Below, in pieces: positions 14,845 to 23,349 of a stretch of 64,000 nt of DNA (its first letter is position 1; the number at the start of each line of letters is the position of its first letter). The notes beneath the pieces are model-generated. The model was not told the origin of the DNA and made no database searches. It saw nothing but the letters and a program-made list of their open reading frames with translations. The position numbers and the translations under genes are program-made. The stretch is from Salinimicrobium gaetbulicola (GTDB lineage: Bacteria; Bacteroidota; Bacteroidia; Flavobacteriales; Flavobacteriaceae), in the NCBI RefSeq assembly GCF_042676025.1, contig NZ_JBHTJP010000035.1:806001-870000 (forward strand), written 5' to 3'.

Positions 14845-16005
14845 ATGAAAAAATTATCACTCTTTTTAATAAGTGCAGTTTTTCTTTTTAACACTAAATC
14901 TTTTGCACAGGAAGAGCAGGATCGTGTGATCACAACCGCAGTTCCATTTCTGCTAATCGCTGCTGATGCCCGAGGGGCAGGTATGGGAGATCAGGGAGTG
15001 GCTACCAGGGTAGATGCCTTTTCTCAACAATGGAATCCTGCTAAATACGTTTTTGCAGAAAGTCAGCAAGGTTTTGGTGTGACCTACACTCCTTATTTAA
15101 GTGAGCTGGTAAGTGATATATTTCTTGGTAACATTACCTATTATAATAGGATAAATGAGCGCAGTGCTTTTGGTGCCAGTTTTAAATATTTCAGCCTTGG
15201 AAATATAGAGGCGAGAGAAAATCCCGAAGATCTGCCTTTAATCTTGAGTCCTAATGAATTTACACTGGACCTTTCTTATGCTTTGCGTTTAAGTGATCAT
15301 TTTTCCATGGCTGTAGCCGGTCGTTATTTAAGGTCAGATCTAAAGTTGGCTCCGGTTGATCCTGATGCAACTGCGGCGAGTACTTTTGGAGTTGATGTAG
15401 CTGCTTTTTATCAAAGTATGCCTATAGACTTCACTAAATTTGACGGGCGCTGGAGAGCGGGATTGAACATCTCTAACATAGGTCCGAAAATTAAATACGA
15501 CGAGGGAGGTCAGGAAAACTTTATTCCAACCAATCTAAAATTAGGAGGAGGTTTTGATTTTATCCTTGATCCATCAAATACTGTGGGGGCTTACCTTGAA
15601 TTCAATAAATTACTGGTTCCTACTCCTCAAGATTTTGATAATGATGGGGATATAGATTCTGAAGATAATGAAGAGTATAATTCCATTGGTGCAGTAGAAG
15701 GAATTTTCAAGTCATTTGGGGATGCTCCTGATGGTTTTAGTGAAGAACTTAAAGAAATTACCTGGGCTTTTGGAGCCGAATATTTATACGAAGATATTTT
15801 CGCTCTCAGAACCGGATATTTCCATGAAAGCCCTGAAAAAGGGTCGCGTGAATTTATCTCCTTTGGAGCCGGATTCCGGTATACCGTTGTAAATATTGAT
15901 ATTTCCTATTTATTCTCTACTTCTGAAGTGGTTAGTCCTTTAGAAGGGACCCTGCGCTTTGGTCTCACCTTTAATTTTGGTAGAGAATACAATGAAATTA
16001 ATTAG
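14845..16005 (+). CDS. porV: Type IX secretion outer-membrane protein PorV (LptO)
   Basis: A 386-residue outer-membrane beta-barrel with a signal peptide (residues 1-21, ending NTKSFA). The FadL-like barrel pattern starts with AADARGAGMGDQGVATRVDAF and SQQWNPAKYVF, and the C-terminus ends on a short barrel strand (TLRFGLTFNFG). PorV shuttles type IX substrates from the SprA translocon to the PorU sortase on the cell surface. ATG at 14845 is chosen over a TTG at 14830, since it gives a regular signal peptide and fits the promoter spacing. It is divergent from gldJ and followed by cdd and the pyruvate dehydrogenase genes, a common flavobacterial order. Confidence 0.94.
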   Translation: MKKLSLFLISAVFLFNTKSFAQEEQDRVITTAVPFLLIAADARGAGMGDQGVATRVDAFSQQWNPAKYVFAESQQGFGVTYTPYLSELVSDIFLGNITYYNRINERSAFGASFKYFSLGNIEARENPEDLPLILSPNEFTLDLSYALRLSDHFSMAVAGRYLRSDLKLAPVDPDATAASTFGVDVAAFYQSMPIDFTKFDGRWRAGLNISNIGPKIKYDEGGQENFIPTNLKLGGGFDFILDPSNTVGAYLEFNKLLVPTPQDFDNDGDIDSEDNEEYNSIGAVEGIFKSFGDAPDGFSEELKEITWAFGAEYLYEDIFALRTGYFHESPEKGSREFISFGAGFRYTVVNIDISYLFSTSEVVSPLEGTLRFGLTFNFGREYNEIN

Positions 16006-16042
16006 CCGGCAGAAACTAATATGTAATTCTTTCAATATTAGT

Positions 16043-16050
16043 TAACTTTG
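16043..16050 (+). promoter_or_regulatory. -7 element upstream of cdd
   Basis: TAACTTTG matches TAnnTTTG, 73 nt before the cdd ATG. The leader contains a TCCCG / CGGGA hairpin. Confidence 0.45.
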
Positions 16051-16123
16051 CTTCCGCTAAAAAGCAGATAATACTCCCGGGCTTCTAAAGTTTCGGGATC
16101 TTTTATCTTCAGAAACTAATAAA

Positions 16124-16612
16124 ATGAAAAAAATCACTGTAAGTGCAGATCTTGAGTTATATGACTCGGTAAATGAATTACCGAAGGATGTTCAGGATCT
16201 TATGGAGCTGGCTATCGAGGCTAGAGAGCATTCTTATTCTCCATATTCCCAATTTAAAGTGGGGGCTGCAATTTATCTTGAGAACGGAGAGGTGATCTCC
16301 GGGAGTAATCAGGAAAATGCTTCTTATCCGGCAGGGCTATGTGCTGAGAGGACAGCTATCTTTTATGCTGGCGCAAAATATCCGGATGTGAAGATGATTA
16401 AAATGGCACTTTCTGCCAGATCTGCCACTCACGAAGTAACTACGCCCACCCCTCCGTGTGGTTCTTGTAGGCAGGCAATTGCTGAATATGAGGTGAAGCA
16501 AGATCAACCTATAGAGATCTACTTTATGGGAGAAAAAGGAAAGGTGGTGAAAGCCAATTCGATTTCAGATTTATTGCCGCTTATTTTCGATAGTTCCTAT
16601 CTTAAGAAATAA
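16124..16612 (+). CDS. cdd: Cytidine deaminase
   Basis: A 162-residue zinc enzyme that deaminates cytidine and deoxycytidine to the uridine forms in pyrimidine salvage. The zinc and catalytic residues are clear: CAE at residues 73-75 (within GLCAERTAIF), with Cys73 as ligand and Glu75 as proton shuttle, and PCGSC at 111-115, with Cys112 and Cys115 as the other ligands. The substrate motif NQENASYP precedes them. The roughly 30-residue N-terminal extension before the deaminase core is usual in flavobacterial copies. It lies between porV and pdhA with its own promoter-like element. Confidence 0.94.
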   Translation: MKKITVSADLELYDSVNELPKDVQDLMELAIEAREHSYSPYSQFKVGAAIYLENGEVISGSNQENASYPAGLCAERTAIFYAGAKYPDVKMIKMALSARSATHEVTTPTPPCGSCRQAIAEYEVKQDQPIEIYFMGEKGKVVKANSISDLLPLIFDSSYLKK

Positions 16613-16660
16613 GTGAAATTTTTTAGAGAAGAAACTGTTTTCCATTCCTTTTGAAAATAG

Positions 16661-16668
16661 TATTTTTG
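16661..16668 (+). promoter_or_regulatory. -7 element of pdhA
   Basis: TATTTTTG matches TAnnTTTG, 47 nt before the pdhA ATG. The leader contains three short complementary segments (16675-16679, 16682-16687, 16692-16697). Confidence 0.55.
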
Positions 16669-16715
16669 TGGTTCGCTTGGAGCAAGCATAGGCTTGCATT
16701 AAAAATTAGTTGTTA

Positions 16716-17717
16716 ATGAAGAAAATTACAAAAGCCACTTACCTGAAGTGGTACGAAGACATGCTGTTCTGGCGTAAGTTTGAAGATAAACTTGCGCAGG
16801 TTTATATTCAGCAGAAAGTTAGAGGTTTCTTACACTTATATAATGGACAGGAAGCTATTCTTGCTGGTGCATTACACGCGATGGACCTGAATAAAGACCG
16901 AATGATCACTGCTTATCGAAACCACGTGCAACCTATTGGTATGGGTGTTGACCCGCGCAGGGTGATGGCAGAGATGTATGGAAAAAAGACGGGTACTTCT
17001 CAGGGAATGGGAGGTTCCATGCATATTTTTTCTAAAGAGCACCGTTTTTATGGTGGTCACGGTATTGTAGGAGGACAGATTCCTTTAGGAGCCGGCCTTG
17101 CGTTTGCCGATAAATATTTTAAAAGAGATGCGGTTACCCTTACCTTTTTAGGAGATGGTGCTGCACGTCAGGGATCCCTACACGAAACCTTCACCATGGC
17201 TGTTAACTGGAACCTTCCAGTTGTATTCTGTGTTGAGAATAACGGTTATGCGATGGGGACATCTGTGGCGCGTACCTCTAAAAGTACAGAGATATATAAA
17301 CTGGGATTAGGATATGATATGCCTTGTGCGCCTGTTGATGCTATGAATCCTGTAAAAGTTGCTGAAGCTCTTGATGAAGCGATTACCAGAGCCAGAAAAG
17401 GCGAAGGGCCAACTTTCCTTGAGTTGAAAACGTACCGTTACCGTGGACATTCCATGAGTGATGCTCAAAAGTACCGTACCAAAGAAGAGGTGGCTGAATA
17501 TCAAAAGATCGACCCTATCACTCAGGTGAAGGATGTCATTAAAGAGAAAAAGTACGCTACAGAAAAAGAGATCAAGGAAATTGATAAGAGAGTAAAAGAT
17601 CTTGTTGCGGAATGTGAAAAATTTGCTGAAGAGTCTGAATTCCCTGATATCCAGACAATGTACGATGTAGTGTACGAACAAAAAGATTATCCGTTTTTAC
17701 CCCATAAATTAGATTAA
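16716..17717 (+). CDS. pdhA: Pyruvate dehydrogenase E1 component, alpha subunit
   Basis: A 333-residue thiamine-diphosphate-dependent subunit of the pyruvate dehydrogenase complex, making acetyl-CoA, CO2 and NADH from pyruvate. The thiamine motif begins GDGAARQGSLHETF near residue 145 and ends VVFCVENN near 175. RFYGGHGIVGGQIPLGAG and KTYRYRGHSMSDAQKYR are further E1-alpha signatures. ATG at 16716 is chosen over the TTG two codons upstream. It is followed after 3 bp by pdhC. The E1 beta gene, which must exist, is not here; a separate location is common in this family. Confidence 0.95.
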   Translation: MKKITKATYLKWYEDMLFWRKFEDKLAQVYIQQKVRGFLHLYNGQEAILAGALHAMDLNKDRMITAYRNHVQPIGMGVDPRRVMAEMYGKKTGTSQGMGGSMHIFSKEHRFYGGHGIVGGQIPLGAGLAFADKYFKRDAVTLTFLGDGAARQGSLHETFTMAVNWNLPVVFCVENNGYAMGTSVARTSKSTEIYKLGLGYDMPCAPVDAMNPVKVAEALDEAITRARKGEGPTFLELKTYRYRGHSMSDAQKYRTKEEVAEYQKIDPITQVKDVIKEKKYATEKEIKEIDKRVKDLVAECEKFAEESEFPDIQTMYDVVYEQKDYPFLPHKLD

Positions 17718-17720
17718 ATT

Positions 17721-19370
17721 ATGGCTGAAGTAATAAATATGCCACGTTTGAGCGACACCATGGAAGAAGGTGTTGTTGCAAAATGGTTAAAACATAAGGG
17801 AGACAAAGTTGAAGAAGGAGATATCCTTGCTGAGATCGAAACCGATAAGGCGACCATGGAATTTGAGTCCTTTTACGAAGGAACATTGCTCCATATTGGT
17901 ATTGAAGAAGGAGAAACTGCTCCGGTAGACACGCTTTTAGCTATCATTGGAGAAGAAGGGGAAGATATTTCCGGGCTTCTTAATGGTGGAGGTACAGCTT
18001 CCGATTCTGCTGAAAATTCTTCTGAAGCAAGAGAAGAGACTGCTGAAGAGAAATCATCTCAGGAAGAAGAGAATTCTGAAGCAGGTGAAATTCCTGAAGG
18101 TGTTGAGGTTGTGAAAATGCCACGTTTGAGTGACACTATGGAGGAAGGAACGGTTGCTTCCTGGTTAAAGAAAAAAGGTGATAATGTAGAAGAAGGAGAG
18201 ATCCTTGCCGAGATCGAAACCGATAAGGCTACCATGGAATTCGAATCTTTCTATGACGGTACCTTATTGTATATTGGTGTTCAGGAAGGGGAAACAGCTC
18301 CGGTCGATAGCATTTTAGCGATCATAGGACCTGAAGGAACAGATGTTTCTGCTATCCTTGAGGGCGGTGGAACTAAAGCTAAAACTGCTGCGCCTAAAAA
18401 AGCTGAAAAAGAAGAATCTGAAACTAAGGAAGAGACTAAAACTTCTGAAACCACAAAAACTACCCAGGATGGAGGGCGCATATTTGCTTCTCCTTTAGCT
18501 AAGAAAATGGCTGAAGATTTGGGTATCGATCTTTCAGATGTTAAAGGATCAGGAGAAAATAATAGGATCGTTAAAAAGGATATTGAGACTTATAAGCCTT
18601 CTGAAAAAGCTGAAGCTAAACAAGCTGCCCCTGCCGAAACCAAAGAGGCTCCTGCAGCAGCTCCTCAGGCATATGTTCCTGCAGGGGAGGAGAGCTTTGA
18701 AGAGGTTAAGAACTCTCAAATGCGTAAGACCATCGCGAGAAGGCTTGCCGAATCTAAGTATAATGCGCCTCACTATTACCTGACCATCGAGGTTGATATG
18801 GCAAATGCCATGACAAACCGTAAGCAGATCAATGAACTGCCAGATGTAAAGGTTTCCTTTAATGATATCGTGATCAAAGCTACCGCAATGGCCTTGAGAA
18901 AACACCCTAAAGTGAATTCTCAATGGACTGGAGATACGACCAAGATCGCTAAGCACATTCATATGGGTGTTGCTGTAGCAGTAGATGAAGGTCTTGTAGT
19001 TCCTGTACTTCCTTTTGCTGACCAAATGAGTATGACTCAAATTGGAGCTAATGTGAAAGAATTGGCGGGAAAAGCGAGAAATAAAAAGTTACAGCCTCAG
19101 GAAATGGAAGGAAGTACCTTTACTGTTTCTAACCTGGGAATGTTTGGGATCACTGAATTTACAAGTATTATAAATCAGCCAAACTCTGCAATTCTTTCTG
19201 TTGGAGCTATCGTTGAAAAACCGGTGGTTAGAAATGGACAGATCGTAGTAGGAAACACCATGAAGTTAACATTGGCCTGTGATCACAGGACTGTTGATGG
19301 TGCTACCGGAGCTGCATTCTTAGAGACACTTAAGAAATATCTTGAGAATCCGGTGACCATGCTTGCATAA
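17721..19370 (+). CDS. pdhC: Pyruvate dehydrogenase E2, dihydrolipoamide acetyltransferase
   Basis: A 549-residue E2 core protein with two near-identical lipoyl domains: residues 1-80 with the lipoylated Lys43 and 128-206 with Lys169, each in ETDKATMEF. They are joined by Glu/Ser-rich linkers. A peripheral-subunit-binding domain follows (about 255-290, ASPLAKKMAEDLGIDLSDVKG). An Ala/Pro-rich linker then leads to the acyltransferase domain (about 325-549) with HRTVDG at 522-527 as active site. It transfers the acetyl group to CoA. It is directly behind pdhA and ends at a strong terminator. Confidence 0.96.
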   Translation: MAEVINMPRLSDTMEEGVVAKWLKHKGDKVEEGDILAEIETDKATMEFESFYEGTLLHIGIEEGETAPVDTLLAIIGEEGEDISGLLNGGGTASDSAENSSEAREETAEEKSSQEEENSEAGEIPEGVEVVKMPRLSDTMEEGTVASWLKKKGDNVEEGEILAEIETDKATMEFESFYDGTLLYIGVQEGETAPVDSILAIIGPEGTDVSAILEGGGTKAKTAAPKKAEKEESETKEETKTSETTKTTQDGGRIFASPLAKKMAEDLGIDLSDVKGSGENNRIVKKDIETYKPSEKAEAKQAAPAETKEAPAAAPQAYVPAGEESFEEVKNSQMRKTIARRLAESKYNAPHYYLTIEVDMANAMTNRKQINELPDVKVSFNDIVIKATAMALRKHPKVNSQWTGDTTKIAKHIHMGVAVAVDEGLVVPVLPFADQMSMTQIGANVKELAGKARNKKLQPQEMEGSTFTVSNLGMFGITEFTSIINQPNSAILSVGAIVEKPVVRNGQIVVGNTMKLTLACDHRTVDGATGAAFLETLKKYLENPVTMLA

Positions 19371-19397
19371 GTAACGGACTTACCGATATATAAATAG

Positions 19398-19426
19398 AAA
19401 ATCCCGCCTTTAGCGGGATTTTTTTA
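19398..19426 (+). terminator. Terminator of pdhA-pdhC
   Basis: AAAATCCCGC / GCGGGATTTT with a 5-nt loop and a T-run, 27 bp after the pdhC stop. Confidence 0.85.
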
Positions 19427-19452
19427 TCTTTAGGCGCAGGAGAAAATCTCTT

Positions 19453-19501
19453 CATGTCGGTGGATTTAGGTCTTTTAGACCTTTTTTAAAACCTTGACAT
19501 G
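19453..19501 (+). terminator. Second, nested terminator-like hairpin
   Basis: AGGTC (19468-19472) pairs with GACCT (19478-19482) and is followed by six T. The hairpin is bracketed by CATGTC (19453-19458) and GACATG (19496-19501), which are perfect complements. Confidence 0.45.
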
Positions 19502-19532
19502 AATGCTTTCTTTTAATTTTTAAATCATCCAA

Positions 19533-20213
19533 ATGAAAAATATAGTGATAACCGGAACCAGCAGGGGAATTGGCCTTGAAATGGTCAAAATACTTTCTGA
19601 TGCCGGGCATAGAGTCCTTGCTCTTTCCAGAAATGAAAAACCGGTAAATGACCTTGAGCTTGAGAATGTACATGCATTTTCATTTGATATCACTTCAGAA
19701 AAACAGCTGTCACAGGTTTCAGATTATATAAAGAAAAATTGGGTAGGAGTGGATATTTTGATCCACAATGCCGGTGCGATCATCAATAAACCTTTTGAGG
19801 AGATCACTTCCGAAGAATTTGAAAGGGTCTATAAGATCAATGTTTTTGGAGTGGCAGCCCTTACCAAAAGTGTTCTTCCCTTTATGAACAATCAGGGTCA
19901 TGTCGTGACCGTTAGCAGCATGGGCGGTGTGCAGGGAAGTATGAAGTTTCCGGGACTGTCAGCCTACAGTTCCAGTAAAGGAGCAGTGATCACGTTAACT
20001 GAACTTCTGGCTGAAGAATATAAAGGAAACGGACCTTCTTTTAATGTTTTGGCTTTGGGAGCGGTGCAAACTGAAATGCTGGAGGAAGCCTTTCCGGGCT
20101 ATAAAGCTCCTTTGCAACCTGATGAGATGGCAAAGTACATTTCTGATTTTGCCCTCACCGGAAATAAATTTTACAACGGAAAATTACTTCAGGTTTCAAA
20201 CAGTACGCCGTAA
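19533..20213 (+). CDS. Short-chain dehydrogenase/reductase family oxidoreductase
   Basis: A 226-residue classical SDR. The NAD(P)-binding TGTSRGIG is at residues 7-14, HNAGAI at 79-84, the catalytic Ser in VVTVSSMGG (about 128-129), and the Tyr145/Lys149 pair in AYSSSKG. Arg35 following LALS suggests preference for NADPH, an inference. The substrate is not readable from sequence. It is separated from pdhC by two terminators and is followed after 4 bp by the SprT-like gene, so the two are probably cotranscribed. Confidence 0.9.
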   Translation: MKNIVITGTSRGIGLEMVKILSDAGHRVLALSRNEKPVNDLELENVHAFSFDITSEKQLSQVSDYIKKNWVGVDILIHNAGAIINKPFEEITSEEFERVYKINVFGVAALTKSVLPFMNNQGHVVTVSSMGGVQGSMKFPGLSAYSSSKGAVITLTELLAEEYKGNGPSFNVLALGAVQTEMLEEAFPGYKAPLQPDEMAKYISDFALTGNKFYNGKLLQVSNSTP

Positions 20214-20217
20214 TAGT

Positions 20218-20823
20218 ATGAAGCATATTCTTGAAAAGTATATTCCAAGCCATTCCGTTGAACCTATTTTCGGACTAATTGAAGCAAATCAAATTCACCT
20301 GAAGATCGTAAATGAGCGCAAGACTCGGCACGGTGACTACAGGAGAATGCCTCACGGAGGGCATCAAATTACCGTAAACGCGAGTCTTAATAAATATCGC
20401 TTTTTGATCACTCTGGTGCATGAGATAGCTCATTTGATCGCTTTTGAAAGATTCGGAAGGCAGATCAAGCCACATGGAATTGAGTGGAAAAGTACCTTTC
20501 AAAAACTGATGCTGCCCTTTATAAGACCGGAGATCTTTCCTGCGGAATTACTTCCGATTATCGCGAAGCATTTCAGAAATCCAACCGCCAGTAGCGATAC
20601 CGATGCGAGACTAGCCGTGGCTCTAAAGAGTTACGATGAAGGGACCGACAAAAATTATGTTTTTGAGGTGCCTCACGGAAGCATATTCAGGATCTATAAC
20701 GGAAAGGTCTTTAAAAAAGGAGAGCGAAAGATCAAACGCTATGAATGTGTGGAGGTGAAGACAGGCAGGATTTACCTTTTTCAGCCAAATGCTGAAGTTG
20801 AACTATTGAAAACGGCAAACTGA
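20218..20823 (+). CDS. SprT-like zinc metalloprotease-family protein
   Basis: A 201-residue cytoplasmic protein with the SprT-like domain. HEIAH (residues 68-72) supplies two zinc ligands and the catalytic Glu, and the third His is likely His86 in IKPHGIEWK. The C-terminal part (about 140-201) has the RIYNGKVFKKGERKIKRYEC segment that replaces the zinc ribbon of other family members. An in-frame opening extends upstream into the SDR gene, but ATG at 20218, 4 bp after the SDR stop, is the natural start. The biological role of bacterial SprT is not established. Confidence 0.88.
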   Translation: MKHILEKYIPSHSVEPIFGLIEANQIHLKIVNERKTRHGDYRRMPHGGHQITVNASLNKYRFLITLVHEIAHLIAFERFGRQIKPHGIEWKSTFQKLMLPFIRPEIFPAELLPIIAKHFRNPTASSDTDARLAVALKSYDEGTDKNYVFEVPHGSIFRIYNGKVFKKGERKIKRYECVEVKTGRIYLFQPNAEVELLKTAN

Positions 20824-20833
20824 CCGTTTAAAA

Positions 20834-21922
20834 ATGAAAAAAATGAACAAGAATAATTTTGCCATTTTGATGGCGGGGGGAGTAGGATCTAGATTCTGGC
20901 CGGTAAGTACGGCAAGGCAACCTAAACAATTTCGTGACCTTTTAGGATCAGGAGAAACTTTGATTCAGACCACCTTCAGGAGACTTACTAACCTGGTGCC
21001 TGCAGAGAATATTTATATCCTGACTAATGAAAGTTATGATGGGCTAGTAAAGGAGCAACTTCCACAGGTTGCCAATGAACAGATAGTTTTGGAGCCTGTA
21101 ATGCGTAATACGGCACCGGCCGTATTGTTAGCTGCTTTAAAAATTCAGAAGAAAAATAAGAACGCGGTGATGATCATGGCGCCCAGTGATCATTGGATAG
21201 AAGATGAAGCAGCTTTTACAGAAGATATTAAGGTAGCTTTTGAAGCCTGCCGGAATGAGGATAAAATAATAACTCTGGGGATTAAGCCCAGCTTTCCGAA
21301 TACCGGATACGGATATATTCAGTTTGACGCTACTGATGCCGGGAAGATCAAGAAAGTTGAAAAATTTACCGAAAAACCGTCTTTTGAAAAGGCTAAGGAA
21401 TTTTTAAAGCAGGGAAATTATCTCTGGAATGCCGGGATCTTTATTTGGAATATTGATTTTATTACAAGGTCTTTTCAAAGAAACCTTTCTGGCATGTATG
21501 AACTCTTTCTTAAAGGGAATGACATTCTGAATACTTCTGAGGAAATGGATTTCATTAAGGAAAACTATCCCGCGGCTTCAGACATTTCAATTGATTATGG
21601 AATTCTTGAAAAAGAAAATAATATTAACGTTATTCCAGCTACTTTTGACTGGAATGATCTGGGAACCTGGGGATCTCTTTATAATGAGGTTGAAAAAGAT
21701 GAAAATGAGAATGCAGTATTGAATGCACGGGTAGTGGCAAGAAATGCAAAAGGAAATATTCTCAGTTCTAATTCCAACAAGGTGATTGTCGTTGATGGTT
21801 TGAAAGATCACATTGTCGTAGATGAAGAAGAAGTGTTGATCATTGTTCCAAAGGAAAAAGAACAGGAGATAAAGCAGATCAGACAAGAAGTTCAGGATAA
21901 ATTCGGAAATAATTTAGGATAA
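20834..21922 (+). CDS. manC: Mannose-1-phosphate guanylyltransferase
   Basis: A 362-residue nucleotidyltransferase making GDP-mannose from mannose-1-phosphate and GTP for cell-surface polysaccharides. The signature LMAGGVGSRFWP is at residues 12-23, with PKQF at 30-33. EPVMRNTAPAVLLAA, FTEKPSFEKA, YLWNAGIFIW and TFDWNDLGTWGSL follow as in the family. It lacks the C-terminal isomerase domain of bifunctional proteins, so it is the single-function type. It starts 10 bp after the SprT-like gene and 3 bp before the DUF389 gene, forming a four-gene run. Confidence 0.93.
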   Translation: MKKMNKNNFAILMAGGVGSRFWPVSTARQPKQFRDLLGSGETLIQTTFRRLTNLVPAENIYILTNESYDGLVKEQLPQVANEQIVLEPVMRNTAPAVLLAALKIQKKNKNAVMIMAPSDHWIEDEAAFTEDIKVAFEACRNEDKIITLGIKPSFPNTGYGYIQFDATDAGKIKKVEKFTEKPSFEKAKEFLKQGNYLWNAGIFIWNIDFITRSFQRNLSGMYELFLKGNDILNTSEEMDFIKENYPAASDISIDYGILEKENNINVIPATFDWNDLGTWGSLYNEVEKDENENAVLNARVVARNAKGNILSSNSNKVIVVDGLKDHIVVDEEEVLIIVPKEKEQEIKQIRQEVQDKFGNNLG

Positions 21923-21925
21923 AGA

Positions 21926-23347
21926 ATGGATAACAATACAAGTACCGGTTCTTCTATGCCGGGTTCGGAAGCCAGTGGCAAGTCGATCCTGAGAGAGATT
22001 AAGAAATTTCTCCTGGAGCTGCTTGACATACATGAGGATACAGACCGTGATACTACCATGGAAGTGGTGAAACGAGATATTTCCTTTAAAGGCCATAACG
22101 CATGGATCCTTGTATTTTCCATTTTTGTAGCCTCCATTGGGCTGAACGTTAGTAGTACGGCGGTTGTTATTGGTGCCATGTTGATCTCACCGCTGATGGG
22201 GCCTATCGTAGGTATAGGTTTCTCAGTAGCTATAAATGACGTTGATACTTTAAAAAGATCATTGGTAAACCTTGGAGTGATGGTGGGGTTAAGTGTGCTA
22301 ACTGCTTATCTCTACTTCCTGGTCTCCCCTATAAAAGAAGCAACTCCAGAACTTATAGCCCGTACGTATCCTACAATACTTGATGTTTTGGTTGCTATTT
22401 TTGGTGGTGCTGCCCTTATCATTGCCAAAACTAAAAAGGGAGCGATCGCTAGTGTTATTATGGGTGTTGCAATTGCTACAGCTCTTATGCCTCCTTTATG
22501 CACAGTGGGATATGGACTCGCAATTAGAAACTGGGAATTTGCCGGGGGAGCTCTTTATTTGTTTTCCATAAATTCTGTTTTCATAGCGCTTTCCACTTTC
22601 GTGATTTCCAAGTTGCTGAATTTTCCATTAGTGAAATATGCCAATAGTCGCCGCAGAAAAAATACTGCTCGTTTGGCTTCCCTGATCGCCATTCTTGTGA
22701 TGATCCCAAGTATTATTTTGTTTGTAAATCTTTTACGGGAGCAGGTATTTCTTAGTAAAACCAAGGAATTTGTTCAAAATGTGATCAAATATCCAGGCGC
22801 AGAAGTTGTAAAATACAATCAGGATTACAAATCAAAAGTGGTGGATATTTATTTGATAGGTAAACCGGTTCCTTCCGCTGAAATAGAACTTTGGGCAAGC
22901 CAACTGAAGGAGATCCCTGAGTTGAAAAATACTGAGCTCGAAGTGCACCAGGGAAGTGATCAGAGTTCAGAAATGGCCGAAAGACTTTCAAGTGAGGTGA
23001 AGGCCGGGATCTTAGAGGATCTATACTTGAACAACCAAAAATTGGTCGAGGACAAGGATGCGCGAATTAGATTACTGGAACAGGAGCTTTTGAAATATCG
23101 TACCAGCGGGATACCATTTGAAACCATCAGTAAGGAAGCTAAGATCAATTATAAGAGCCTGCAGGAGCTTAGTTATGCGAATAATCTGGTAACCAATTTT
23201 TCGAAGATAGACACCGTTCCTACCTTCAATGTGCGTTGGGATAATTCACTTTCCAGTGCTTCGCGGAAAAATGAGATGAATAAACTACGCCAGTGGTTGG
23301 AAGTTAGACTGGCTCTGGATACTCTTTCAGTTCTATCTCTCAATTAA
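21926..23347 (+). CDS. DUF389 family membrane protein
   Basis: A 473-residue protein whose N-terminal half holds the DUF389 (TIGR00341-type) hydrophobic domain. About six membrane segments lie between residues 45 and 275, with the signature SSTAVVIGAMLISPLMGPIV and VAIATALMPPLCTVGYGLAI. The C-terminal half is soluble, with a possible coiled coil (about 345-400). No biochemical function is established for the family. It ends 2 bp before the convergent ABC ATPase gene and follows manC after 3 bp. Confidence 0.88.
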   Translation: MDNNTSTGSSMPGSEASGKSILREIKKFLLELLDIHEDTDRDTTMEVVKRDISFKGHNAWILVFSIFVASIGLNVSSTAVVIGAMLISPLMGPIVGIGFSVAINDVDTLKRSLVNLGVMVGLSVLTAYLYFLVSPIKEATPELIARTYPTILDVLVAIFGGAALIIAKTKKGAIASVIMGVAIATALMPPLCTVGYGLAIRNWEFAGGALYLFSINSVFIALSTFVISKLLNFPLVKYANSRRRKNTARLASLIAILVMIPSIILFVNLLREQVFLSKTKEFVQNVIKYPGAEVVKYNQDYKSKVVDIYLIGKPVPSAEIELWASQLKEIPELKNTELEVHQGSDQSSEMAERLSSEVKAGILEDLYLNNQKLVEDKDARIRLLEQELLKYRTSGIPFETISKEAKINYKSLQELSYANNLVTNFSKIDTVPTFNVRWDNSLSSASRKNEMNKLRQWLEVRLALDTLSVLSLN

Positions 23348-23349
23348 GC

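Noticed and set aside
16675..16715. A riboswitch in the pdhA leader
   Set aside because: The leader is too short (about 40 nt) and matches no riboswitch consensus I know.
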